From Acidobacteriaceae bacterium (lineage in GTDB: Bacteria > Acidobacteriota > Terriglobia > Terriglobales > Acidobacteriaceae), in the NCBI GenBank assembly GCA_003165795.1, contig PMWW01000086.1, forward strand, positions 1-64,000: 64,000 bases of DNA, given 5' to 3'. The position numbers and the translations under genes are program-made. How positions within the stretch are numbered: position 1 is the first letter of the stretch; every line of letters starts with the position of its first letter. The notes below the pieces were generated by a model, which had not been told where the DNA came from, did not search any database, and saw nothing but the letters and a program-made list of their open reading frames with translations. Positions 54,515 to 62,964 of this stretch are shown one piece after another.

Positions 54515-55348
54515 CTATTTGCTGAGGCTGGTCAGGTAAACCGTCAAGGTTCCCCAGAATAGCTTGGCCCGCATCTGGACTGGCAGGTGCCGGTCGTCAT
54601 CGGTGTACCAAATCCAAATGCGGCCCTTGTTCTTCAGCAGCGTTCCCGAGTCACCCTCGGGACCAACCCGGATCGTCTGAAACGTTCCCGCCGGAGTTTT
54701 TATCTGTTCTTTGCCTTCGACGTGTGCCTGTACCTTTACGGTCTGGCCGCCGTCGTTGAGAGGAAACGTGTAGGTCGCCCCCGGTTGTAGAGGCAGACTG
54801 GCAAGGTAAAGAACTCCGGAAACGACGTCGGTGACACATCCCGGGATGTCGTTTTCCGTTCTCTTCTGCTGATTGGTTTGCAGGTTGTGTTCTTCCAAAA
54901 CGGCTTTCCCGCGGCTGTAGTCGTAAGTAATGACCGTATCGCGGCGATGGGATCCCTCCTCCGTGTGCTTCATCAGCCGGGAGGAGCAAAGGCTCTTGCT
55001 GTCAAGATAAGCGTTGAAGCGGTCTTGCACGCGATACAGCAGCGCAACCACTCCGCTGGAATCGGCCGTCGCCGCGACGTGTTCCTGCGAACCGGAGCGT
55101 TCGATACGAAGGGTTGCAACTCCAGCCGTCCAAAACCGCCACTCGCCCTCGTAGTGCAACGTCTGACCGTAGGGAAATTGAAATCCTGGCCTTAGGGGCT
55201 GGATATGCGACGCCGAGCCGATTTTCGCTTCCGGCTGCCCTTGCGAAGGAGAGTGCGCCGTTTGCGGAAGCAGGTCTGCCGGCGCGACGAAACCTGTCAG
55301 CAAAATAGCCAGCACCAGAAAAGAGCGCGTGATAGAAGTCACCTTCAC
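54515..55348 (-). CDS. Exported DUF3108 protein
   Basis: A 277-residue protein with a signal peptide (about 1-30) and a beta-rich DUF3108 domain: FPYGQTLHYEGEWRFWTAGVATL, DRFNAYLDSKSL, VITYDYSRGKAVLEEHN, GCVTDVVSGVLYLASLPLQPG, and RIWIWYTDDDRHLPVQMRAKLFWGT. The family is periplasmic, of unknown role. The start is a GTG at 55348 overlapping the upstream stop as GTGA. Its place at the end of the LPS operon suggests an envelope function. Confidence 0.88.
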   Translation of the reverse strand: MKVTSITRSFLVLAILLTGFVAPADLLPQTAHSPSQGQPEAKIGSASHIQPLRPGFQFPYGQTLHYEGEWRFWTAGVATLRIERSGSQEHVAATADSSGVVALLYRVQDRFNAYLDSKSLCSSRLMKHTEEGSHRRDTVITYDYSRGKAVLEEHNLQTNQQKRTENDIPGCVTDVVSGVLYLASLPLQPGATYTFPLNDGGQTVKVQAHVEGKEQIKTPAGTFQTIRVGPEGDSGTLLKNKGRIWIWYTDDDRHLPVQMRAKLFWGTLTVYLTSLSK

Positions 55349-55917
55349 CCGGGAAGCCAGAGGATTTTCGCAATGAGGACGGCCAGCATCGCGGCGGTGC
55401 CGAGCAGGGCATTGTACTCGCGATGACGGAAGTATAACTCACCGGAGAAACCGGCTGTCACTCCGCGAAACCACAGAGTACGCGGCAGCAGGCTGGGCAC
55501 GCTGCGGAGGTATTCGGCATAGCCGGGAAATTCGCCACGGAGATAGACCTGCTCGGCGCGGATGACAGGAACATAGACCGCGACAAAATAGAGAAGTAGC
55601 GCAACCGCAATCCACGTATCGCGAGCTGCGATGACAAATCCCAGTCCGATGATGATCGAGCCGAGATATAGCGGATTGCGCACGTAAGTATACGGTCCGG
55701 TTGTTGTGAGTTCGCGGTCCTTCTTCACCTGTCCCGAAGCGAGACCACGAATCAGCAGACCGAGACCCGCCAGCGCCAGGCCGACCCACACCGATTGCCA
55801 AGTTGGTTTTGCTCGCCAGATGTAGAAAGCCGCAAAGAGAAATCCCAACGGCACTCGAATGCGGCGAGCCACCCGGCTCCAGGTCAAGGGAGGCTTGCCA
55901 AGTTGGCGGTCAGCCAC
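55345..55917 (-). CDS. Isoprenylcysteine-methyltransferase-like membrane protein
   Basis: A 190-residue membrane protein with about four helices and the ICMT/PEMT signature GPYTYVRNPLYLG at 74-86, followed by Glu (EQVYLRGEFPGYAEYLRSV), the SAM-binding pattern of this fold. The bacterial proteins methylate unknown lipids or small molecules. The start is a GTG at 55917, eight bases inside the waaC stop region, and its stop overlaps the DUF3108 start, so it is translated with both. Confidence 0.87.
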   Translation of the reverse strand: MADRQLGKPPLTWSRVARRIRVPLGFLFAAFYIWRAKPTWQSVWVGLALAGLGLLIRGLASGQVKKDRELTTTGPYTYVRNPLYLGSIIIGLGFVIAARDTWIAVALLLYFVAVYVPVIRAEQVYLRGEFPGYAEYLRSVPSLLPRTLWFRGVTAGFSGELYFRHREYNALLGTAAMLAVLIAKILWLPG

Positions 55918-57040
55918 GGTCCTCCCCGCGCAACTGGTCAGCAGCGGCGATCACGGCCTGCGGATCGATCGATACCAGCCCCTCGTCCGGACGGTCCGTG
56001 TGGGTTGTGTTGTCCACGCTTTCGGGATTGCGTAGGACCACGCTTCGCGTGCCGTAAGGACCGTTGCGATCAGGCCGGGTGGGTCCAAACAAAGCGACTA
56101 CGGGAACGCGCAGAGCGGCCGCCAGATGCATGGGGCCGGTGTCACCCCCGACAAATAGACTGGCACGCCGGGTGAGCGCGATCAATTCTGTAATGCTGCA
56201 CTTGACCGGGCAGGCAATCTGGCCACTCGACTCGCGAACCGCTTCGGCGAGCGCTTCTTCTCCCGGCCCATGGTTCACCACGACCGCAATTCCACGCTCT
56301 GCTAGTGCGCGAGCTACTACACCAAACGATTCCGCTGGCCAGCACTTCGCTCCCCAACCCGCGCCCGGATTCAGAATTGCCAGCGGCTTGCCACTGACGG
56401 TTCCACCGAACTGATCTGCCCAGCATTCTGCGGTGGGGTCCAGTGGGAAGGGAGGCTCCGCATACAGCAGCTCCTGGCGGGCGACAGCTGAGACGATCGC
56501 CAGCCCTTGATCCACGACATGCGTCCCACGGGGATCGACCGGTCGTGTGTAGAACATACTGGCCGGTCCCTCTCGCGGTTGGGAAGACCCTATGCGAATT
56601 TTCGCGCCTGTGGCTCTGGCCGCCAGTGCCGAGCGGAGCGCACCTTGAAGATCGAGCGCCAGATCGTACTGCATATTCTTGACTTCGCGCCGGAGGGCCC
56701 TAATCTCCCGCCACGTATCCTGCGCCAATAACTCTCGGCGCCAGGTCTTGAAGTTCGCGACATGCACCCAGTCGGCCAGCGGTTTTAGCGGCGATCGCGA
56801 CGCCGCGTACTCACTTGGGCGTGAGCACAGCAATTCCGCCCATCGCTCTTCGATCAGCCATCCGACCTTGATGCCAGGCTTTGCGTTTCGCAACGCTGCG
56901 ATTGCCGGCATCGCATGGATGACATCCCCCATCGCACTCAAACGGACCACCAGGATGCGATCGGAAAGCGGGATTGCAGGGCGACCCCCTGCCGCTGGGG
57001 AAGATCGGCTCTGGTCCTGCGGGAATACGGGAGCGCTCAC
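55910..57040 (-). CDS. waaC: Heptosyltransferase I (GT9)
   Basis: A 376-residue GT9 glycosyltransferase adding heptose to the Kdo of lipopolysaccharide. Evidence: RILVVRLSAMGDVIHAMPAIAALR at about 28-51, IGWLIEERW-like VGWLIEERWAELL, AILNPGAGWGAKCWPAESFG and FVGGDTGPMHLAAALRVPVVALFG (the ADP-heptose site). Of the GT9 enzymes, the WaaC-like order of motifs and the neighbouring heptose genes favour heptosyltransferase I. The start is a GTG overlapping the hldE2 stop as GTGA. Confidence 0.88.
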   Translation of the reverse strand: MSAPVFPQDQSRSSPAAGGRPAIPLSDRILVVRLSAMGDVIHAMPAIAALRNAKPGIKVGWLIEERWAELLCSRPSEYAASRSPLKPLADWVHVANFKTWRRELLAQDTWREIRALRREVKNMQYDLALDLQGALRSALAARATGAKIRIGSSQPREGPASMFYTRPVDPRGTHVVDQGLAIVSAVARQELLYAEPPFPLDPTAECWADQFGGTVSGKPLAILNPGAGWGAKCWPAESFGVVARALAERGIAVVVNHGPGEEALAEAVRESSGQIACPVKCSITELIALTRRASLFVGGDTGPMHLAAALRVPVVALFGPTRPDRNGPYGTRSVVLRNPESVDNTTHTDRPDEGLVSIDPQAVIAAADQLRGEDRG

Positions 57041-57540
57041 CGTAAAGTGCGCCCTCCGCCTCCGCGCCGTAGTTGGGTCAGAAAGTTCGTTGTGGAATGG
57101 TCTTTAGGATCGCCCACAATCTCGATGCGGCCGCCATAGGCCAACACCTCGTCGCGTTCGGGAACGTTTTCGCGGGTGTAGTCGGTACCCTTGGCTTGAA
57201 TGTCGGGATGAATTTCGCGAATCAACCCACGCACGTCGGGCCCATCAAATATCACCACCGCATCGACATCAGACAATGCCGCGATAATCTCCGCTCGCTC
57301 TGCCGCAGGCATGAACGGACGTCCTTCTCCCTTGATCTGCTGGACGCTCTCATCGGAATTCATGGCCACCACAAGTTTCCCGCCCAGCGCCTTCGCTCCC
57401 CGCAAATAGCGGATATGTCCGACGTGCAGCAGGTCGAAACAGCCGTTCGTCAACACGATCTGCTGGCCGCCACGGCGCCATTCAGCCACGCGATCGCGCA
57501 AGGCTTCAGGCGAGAGAATTTTTGTGTCGCTTGCACTCAC
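57037..57540 (-). CDS. hldE2: Heptose 1-phosphate adenylyltransferase
   Basis: A 167-residue nucleotidyltransferase making ADP-heptose from heptose 1-phosphate and ATP. Signature VLTNGCFDLLHVGHIRYLRGA (HxGH-type motif) at about 29-49 and the later EIVGDPKDHSTTNF. In enterobacteria this is the C-terminal half of HldE; here it is a separate gene following the kinase gene by a GTGA overlap. Confidence 0.93.
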   Translation of the reverse strand: MSASDTKILSPEALRDRVAEWRRGGQQIVLTNGCFDLLHVGHIRYLRGAKALGGKLVVAMNSDESVQQIKGEGRPFMPAAERAEIIAALSDVDAVVIFDGPDVRGLIREIHPDIQAKGTDYTRENVPERDEVLAYGGRIEIVGDPKDHSTTNFLTQLRRGGGGRTLR

Positions 57541-58571
57541 GCAGATACCGTCGCAGAATACTGATCGATCGCAGCCAGCAACTCTTTGCGGGAAACGGTT
57601 GCCGTGCCGCGCTTCATTACCACGATGCCGCCGGCGAAATTTGCCAGCCTGGCTGCGGAAGCAGTGTCAGCGCCCGCTGCCAAAGCAGCAGTAAAAGTTG
57701 CAATGACGGTATCGCCTGCGCCCGTCACATCGACCACTTGATCGGAGCCATAAATTGGGATCGTAAGCGGAGCGGCGTCCTTCTCAAATGCCACCATGCC
57801 ATCGCGGCCTCGCGTGATGACCAGCGACTCCAGCGCCATCTCTGTCATCATTCTCTTCGCTGCGGAAAAGAGCTTCTCATCGTCGTGACCGATCCTGATT
57901 CCCAACGCCTCTTCCACTTCGGGCTCATTGGGCGTCGCTGCCGTCGCTCCTTCGTACTGCAGAATGCGATAGCGGGAATCGACTGTGATGGGCTTGTTCT
58001 CCAGGCAGCCATTCGATTTTACAAAGGCCAGCAACCGCGGTGTGGCAGCGCCGTATCCATAGTCGGAAATGAGAAGGGCGTCCGAAGCCGTGGCGTATTC
58101 ACGGGCGGTGTTCACCAGGTTAAGCAGTGCGGGATGCATGTCGTCCAACGGCTCCGCTTCACGGTCCACGCGTACCACTTGCTGGCGGCTGGTGTGCGAC
58201 ATGCCGGCAAGGATGCGGGACTTGGTGGTGGTTATGTGTCCCTTGAGTCTTTGGATGCCGCTGGTGGAGACTTTCTTTTCGCGCATCCGTTCCAGCAACA
58301 GGCTGCCAACTTCGTCATCCCCTACCACTCCGACGGGCAAGACATTGACGCCCAGGGACGCCAGGTTCATTACCGCATTGGCGCCGCCACCAGGGAGCAC
58401 GGTGCTCTCCCGGTGTTTCAGGATCAGGACCGGCGCTTCCCGCGACACCCGAGCAATCTCGCCAAAAACGAATTCGTCGGCAACCAAGTCTGCAAGCACC
58501 GTGATGGAAACTTCGGAGAATGACTGGACAATCTTCTTCCAGCGTTCGCTGTTTTTAGGATGCCTATTCAT
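57537..58571 (-). CDS. hldE1: Heptose 7-phosphate kinase
   Basis: A 344-residue PfkB-family sugar kinase phosphorylating D-glycero-D-manno-heptose 7-phosphate. Motifs: VLPGGGANAVMNLASLGVNV near 75, and the PfkB end signature VDVTGAGDTVIATFTAALAAG near 295-315 with the catalytic Asp. It corresponds to the N-terminal half of HldE. The ATG at 58571 (MNRHPKNSERW) is preferred to a longer frame running to 58622, although the ribosome site is weak. The lpxK gene ends 64 bp upstream. Confidence 0.92.
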   Translation of the reverse strand: MNRHPKNSERWKKIVQSFSEVSITVLADLVADEFVFGEIARVSREAPVLILKHRESTVLPGGGANAVMNLASLGVNVLPVGVVGDDEVGSLLLERMREKKVSTSGIQRLKGHITTTKSRILAGMSHTSRQQVVRVDREAEPLDDMHPALLNLVNTAREYATASDALLISDYGYGAATPRLLAFVKSNGCLENKPITVDSRYRILQYEGATAATPNEPEVEEALGIRIGHDDEKLFSAAKRMMTEMALESLVITRGRDGMVAFEKDAAPLTIPIYGSDQVVDVTGAGDTVIATFTAALAAGADTASAARLANFAGGIVVMKRGTATVSRKELLAAIDQYSATVSA

Positions 58572-58634
58572 GAACTCAAATGAACGCCCGGTGCATGGAT
58601 AGGGCCACCGGGCGCTGCACAACCCTCGATTGTC

Positions 58635-59582
58635 TCACGCAGGCCGGGGATTGCGCTCTCGAATCGTCGCCAGGAGCGCATCGACAACCGCCGCAGAATC
58701 TTCCAACCGCATTTTGACGGGCACGATATACAACGGCTGCAGAGCGGCAACTTGCACGCCGAGGTTGATTGCATCTTTCTCGGTAGTGACCAAGCAGGTT
58801 GCACCCGACTGCCCGCGAAGTTTCAACAACCGGCGCAAATCGGAATCGCGATAGAAATAATGGTCGCGAAAGCTGCGAGTGCCAGCCAGCACGACACCCG
58901 CTGCTCGCAACTGATCGAAGAAAATTTGCGGCCGCGCGATCCCACAGAACGCGAAGCACGCCTCTTTCGTGGCGGGAGGAACAATGCCTCGCTGCACTCT
59001 CCAGACAAGCTGCTTTGCGAGCCGAAGTTCCGCGCTGGACGTATCATTGGTCAGCACAACAGCGTCGGCCCGCGACAGCGAAGACAATGGCTCACGGAGT
59101 CTTCCACCCGGCAGCAACGAATCTTTCGCATCAGCTGACGTGATCAAAACGATGTCGAAGTCGCGCGCCAGTCGGCGATGCTGGAGGCCGTCATCCAGCA
59201 GGTGCAACTGTGGACCGAACTTCGCCTCGGCGAACTGCCCTGCGGCATAACGGTCCTCGCCCACCACGACCGGAACCTGCAGCTTGCGAGCCATCAGCAA
59301 CGGCTCGTCGCCGAAGTCCCGCGGCGAGCCGCCAGGATCAACCAGAGCCACACCTCTCGTGGCACGACCATAGCCGCGGGAAAGCACATCGAACGGGATG
59401 CCACGTTGCTTCAGCAGTTCGCCCAGCGTGATCAGGAGTGGCGTTTTGCCCGAGCCGCCGACGGTCAGGTTCCCGATGCTCACCACCGGTCCTTGCAGCC
59501 TGTGAATGGTTAAGGAGCCGCGGTCGTAGAGTCGATTCCGCGCGCGCACTACCGCGCCGTAGAGCGCAGAAAGCGGATTCAC
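58635..59582 (-). CDS. lpxK: Tetraacyldisaccharide 4'-kinase
   Basis: A 315-residue inner-membrane kinase making lipid IVA. It has the P-loop VVSIGNLTVGGSGKTPL near 31-47, DVLSRGYGR, LLDDGLQHRRLARDFDIVL and VTTEKDAINL. The first 25 residues with LSALYGAVVRARNRLYDRG form the membrane-associated N-terminus. The start is a GTG overlapping the waaA stop as GTGA. Confidence 0.94.
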   Translation of the reverse strand: MNPLSALYGAVVRARNRLYDRGSLTIHRLQGPVVSIGNLTVGGSGKTPLLITLGELLKQRGIPFDVLSRGYGRATRGVALVDPGGSPRDFGDEPLLMARKLQVPVVVGEDRYAAGQFAEAKFGPQLHLLDDGLQHRRLARDFDIVLITSADAKDSLLPGGRLREPLSSLSRADAVVLTNDTSSAELRLAKQLVWRVQRGIVPPATKEACFAFCGIARPQIFFDQLRAAGVVLAGTRSFRDHYFYRDSDLRRLLKLRGQSGATCLVTTEKDAINLGVQVAALQPLYIVPVKMRLEDSAAVVDALLATIRERNPRPA

Positions 59583-60901
59583 GCGCGCTTCTCCGACGAA
59601 ACTCTTGCCGTGGCCGCAGACGCGTGTTCCAGCAGCAGGCTGAGCAGCGCGCTCACCGTTCTTTCCGTGGCGCCCCGCTGGGAGTTCACCACCTCAAAGG
59701 CGCGTCGGCCGAGAGCCGCCCGTTCGTCGTGATTTTCGAGCAATTGGAGAACCGCCGTCGTCAACGATTGTGGCGTAACGACTCGCAAAGCGTCGGCCTG
59801 GCGAAAGACTTCGACGATGTCACGAAAGTTTTCCGTGTACGGACCAACCAGAATGGCCGCTCCAAATTGCGCGGCCTCCAGAACGTTGTGTCCGCCGCGC
59901 GGTACCAGGCTGCCGCCGATGAAAGCGAGATCAGCAAATTGGTACAAACTGGCCAACTCGCCAATGGTGTCGAGAAGAAACACGCCGCCAGCGATCGGTT
60001 TCGTTCCGTCCCACTGCGAGCGCCTCTGCGACCTGAGTCCCGACGAAGCCAGCAAAGACGCCACTACATCAAAGCGTTCGGGATGGCGCGGCGCGAACAC
60101 CACCAACGCGCCGGGATATCTTGACACGACCTGCCGGAACGTCTCCAGCAACATCGGCTCTTCACCTTCGAGAGTGCTGCCTGCTACAAGCACCGGACCG
60201 ACCTCTTCGCGTTGTAAAGCCGCGGCAAATGATGACACGATCGCAGGCTCCGCTGGAGGTTTCGCCTCGAACTTCAGATTCCCGCTGACGTGGACGCGTT
60301 CAGCCAGCGCTCCGATCTGAATCAGACGCCGCGCGTCCTCGTCGCTCTGCGCCAGAAACAGATCAACATTCTTCATCACGCGCACCAGTAGCCCATGAAA
60401 CCGCAAATAGCCAGGGAGCGAGCGGTCGGAAACGCGGGCGTTCACCACGGCGACCGCGGCTCCCGACAGTTTCGCCCACCGCAGCAGATTGGGCCAGAAC
60501 TCGCTTTCCGCCAGCACCAGCAGCTTGGGACGCAGCGCTTGCAAGTACGCTCGCACAGCAAAGGGCAAGTCCAGCGGAAAGTAGAAAACGTTATTTTCGC
60601 CGAAGCGCTGGCGCGCCAGCTTCTGCCCCGTGTCGGTGGTGGTCGAGACGACGATGCGCCATCCTGGAAGCTGCCCTTTCAGTTGTTCGATGACCTGCAA
60701 ACTCGCCAGCACCTCACCGACGGAGACAGCATGAATCCAAATTGTATTGGGAGAAACATCGTGGAAGAGCCGGTCGGGAACCGTACCCAGCCGCTCGCTC
60801 CATCCGGTGCGATACTTGCCGTGACGCAACATCTGCAGCAGCCACCACGGCGTGCTGAGAATCAGCACGCCGAACAATAGGACGCTATAGAGCGAATACA
60901 C
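59579..60901 (-). CDS. waaA: Kdo transferase
   Basis: A 440-residue GT30 enzyme adding 3-deoxy-D-manno-octulosonic acid to lipid IVA. N-terminal membrane segment (1-20), then TIWIHAVSVGEVLASLQVIEQL near 53-74, a mid segment PLDLPFAVRAYLQALRPKLLVLAESEFWPNLL (acceptor site Glu), and VFAPRHPERFD with AFIGGSLVPRGGHNVLEAAQFG in the C-terminal half. The start is a GTG at 60901 with no clear ribosome site. It heads the LPS operon: waaA, lpxK, hldE1, hldE2, waaC, ICMT-like, DUF3108. Confidence 0.94.
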   Translation of the reverse strand: MYSLYSVLLFGVLILSTPWWLLQMLRHGKYRTGWSERLGTVPDRLFHDVSPNTIWIHAVSVGEVLASLQVIEQLKGQLPGWRIVVSTTTDTGQKLARQRFGENNVFYFPLDLPFAVRAYLQALRPKLLVLAESEFWPNLLRWAKLSGAAVAVVNARVSDRSLPGYLRFHGLLVRVMKNVDLFLAQSDEDARRLIQIGALAERVHVSGNLKFEAKPPAEPAIVSSFAAALQREEVGPVLVAGSTLEGEEPMLLETFRQVVSRYPGALVVFAPRHPERFDVVASLLASSGLRSQRRSQWDGTKPIAGGVFLLDTIGELASLYQFADLAFIGGSLVPRGGHNVLEAAQFGAAILVGPYTENFRDIVEVFRQADALRVVTPQSLTTAVLQLLENHDERAALGRRAFEVVNSQRGATERTVSALLSLLLEHASAATARVSSEKRA

Positions 60902-60967
60902 GTTGCGATTGTAAAGCTTTGGCGAAGGGAGAGCGCCCGCTGCGGGCAGTTGCTGAGAAACCTGTTA

Positions 60968-61056
60968 AGACCAGGCCCCTCGCCGACTAAGAGTCGGCTC
61001 GCGATGACTAAAACGAAGACTTAACGGCGCACCTGAAGGTGCACCCCTTCAAAACC
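60968..61056 (+). repeat. Interspersed repeat A, copy 6
   Basis: Copy in the waaA-lpdA gap. It reads GACCAGGCCCCTCGC, hairpin CCGACTAAGAGTCGG, CTCGCGATGACTAAAACG, then hairpin two GGCGCACCTGAAGGTGCACC followed by CCTTCAAAACC. Repeat B copy 3 follows 47 bp later. Confidence 0.8.
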
Positions 61057-61102
61057 GACTGTGATCGGGCCTTATGGACGGCCTGAAGAGACTGTGTCGC
61101 GA

Positions 61103-61197
61103 CCGGTGGCGCCGCTCTGCGGCTTAGACTAATTTCCCACTTGACCGGGGGCTTACCCCACCCGGCTAACTTCATCCCGCCGCTGCGCGGCTAGTTT
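61103..61197 (+). repeat. Interspersed repeat B, copy 3
   Basis: Reads GGTGGCGCCGCTCTGCGGC, TTCCCACTTGACCGGGGGCT, CCGGCTAACTTCATCC and GCCGCTGCGCGGC, then TAGTTTATT. The order of its three hairpins matches copy 1. Together with repeat A copy 6 it fills the 399-bp gap between waaA and lpdA; no gene is seen there. Confidence 0.8.
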
Positions 61198-61300
61198 ATT
61201 CGGTTTTTCTAGCACTTTGTTCCACCACAAACTTTCTTTTCCAGTTGCGACACAGTATCTAAAGGCCGTCGCCTTCAAAGACCTCACCAAAAAGTTTGCC

Positions 61301-62713
61301 CTACGCATTAATTGCCATACCGAAAACAGCGTTGGCGGCATCCAGCATCGCCTCCGAGAGCGTAGGATGCGCATGGATGATACTCGCCAGCTCTTCCGCG
61401 GTGCATTCCATCTCCAGCGCCACCACGGACTCGGCAATCAGCTCCGTCGCGTTCGGCCCGATAATGTGTACGCCCAGAATCTCTCCATACTTGGCGTCGG
61501 TAACAATTTTGATGAAGCCTTCGTGCTGGCCCACGATGCTGGCGCGCGAGTTGGCAGTGAAGGGGAACTTGCCAATCTTGACGTCGTAACCCTTTTCCTT
61601 GGCCTTGGCTTCGGTCAGACCGACGCTGCCGATTTCCGGATGGCAGTATGTTGCATTGGGAATTCGCTCTGGCTTGATCGTCTTGGTTGGTTTGCCTGCG
61701 ATGTGCGTGACCGCGACGATGCCTTCCATCGCGCCCGAATGCGCCAGTTGCGGATAGCCGACCACGATGTCACCGACGGCGTAAATGCCGGGCTCATCGG
61801 TACGCATGTACTGGTCAATCTTGACGAACCCGCGCTCCAGTTGGATTTTGGTCTTCTCGATGCCGACGCCTTCCGTGCGCGGCGCGCGGCCAACCGCGAC
61901 CAGCACCTTCTCGGCTTCCAGCTTCTGCTGTTTACCGTCGACAGAGAACGTGACCGCCACGCCGTCCGTCGTCTTCTCCACCTTCTCGACCTTGGCGTTG
62001 ACGAATCCGTTGATGCCGCGCTTGCGGTACACCCGCATCAACTCCTTCGAGACTTCTTCGTCTTCCACCGGAACATAACGCGGCAACATTTCCAGGATGG
62101 TCACGTCCGCACCGAAAGACTTGTAAATGCTGGCGAATTCCACGCCCACCGCACCTGAGCCGATCACGATCAGCGACTTGGGAATGTCGTTGAGGCTCAA
62201 CACTTCGATGTTGGTCAGGATGCGGGAGTCGGGCTCCATCCCAGGCAGCATCCGCGCCACCGAGCCGGTCGAAAGAATGACGTTCTTCGCTTTGATAGAT
62301 TTCTGCTCGCCGCCTTCGAGGGCAACGGTATGAATCCCATCTTTCGCCGGCCCCGTCAGCTTGCCGTAGCCGCGGACGACGTCGACCTTGTTCTTTTTCA
62401 TCAAGAACTGCAGGCCCTTGGCGTGCTTGTCTACAATGCCCTGCTTGCGCTTCTGGATCGCGCCCCAGTTCAGGGTGACGCCGGACGTGTTCTCCAGCCC
62501 AAGTTCCGCGCCTTCCTTCACGTGGTCGTAGACCTCGGCGTTAAACAGCAGCGCCTTGGTGGGAATGCATCCGACGTGCAGGCAAGTTCCGCCCAGCTTG
62601 TCGGCCTTCTCGATGAGAGCTGCCTTGAGTCCTAACTGTCCGGCGCGAATGGCCGCAGTATATCCGGCAGGCCCGCTGCCGATGATAGCTACGTCGTAGA
62701 TTGTCTCTGGCAA
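61301..62713 (-). CDS. lpdA: Dihydrolipoyl dehydrogenase
   Basis: A 470-residue E3 flavoprotein of 2-oxo-acid dehydrogenase complexes or glycine cleavage. FAD motif VAIIGSGPAGYTAAIRAGQ, redox pair Cys44 and Cys49 in GGTCLHVGCIPTK, NAD motif VIGSGAVGVEFASIY, AVGDIV near 320, and the C-terminal HAHPTLSEAM with the catalytic His-Glu. The start is a TTG at 62713 with GGAG seven bases upstream. No E1 or E2 gene lies in this window. Confidence 0.95.
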   Translation of the reverse strand: MPETIYDVAIIGSGPAGYTAAIRAGQLGLKAALIEKADKLGGTCLHVGCIPTKALLFNAEVYDHVKEGAELGLENTSGVTLNWGAIQKRKQGIVDKHAKGLQFLMKKNKVDVVRGYGKLTGPAKDGIHTVALEGGEQKSIKAKNVILSTGSVARMLPGMEPDSRILTNIEVLSLNDIPKSLIVIGSGAVGVEFASIYKSFGADVTILEMLPRYVPVEDEEVSKELMRVYRKRGINGFVNAKVEKVEKTTDGVAVTFSVDGKQQKLEAEKVLVAVGRAPRTEGVGIEKTKIQLERGFVKIDQYMRTDEPGIYAVGDIVVGYPQLAHSGAMEGIVAVTHIAGKPTKTIKPERIPNATYCHPEIGSVGLTEAKAKEKGYDVKIGKFPFTANSRASIVGQHEGFIKIVTDAKYGEILGVHIIGPNATELIAESVVALEMECTAEELASIIHAHPTLSEAMLDAANAVFGMAINA

Positions 62714-62964
62714 GTTCGTGCTCCAGTTCTAGGGGGATGATTTCGAGATTCGTCCGTTCAATCGCGCGAAACAACGGCGCTCGAAATTCCGGACTGCCTT
62801 CTAGTTGGGAATAATGGCGACAAGCGAATAGATGATTGTAAATCACGGGAAGAAGCAACGCCCCGGACGCGGGCAGGGTAGGTTCTTGATCCGCAGCAGG
62901 TTATACGCCTCTCGCACGGCGCTCGGGCCGCCGTTTTCAATGCTATGCTGGGCAGAGTCAAGCC

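Noticed and set aside
60902-61300. Possible small gene or transposon remnant between waaA and lpdA
   Set aside because: The gap is accounted for by repeat A copy 6 and repeat B copy 3; no transposase text or target duplication is visible.
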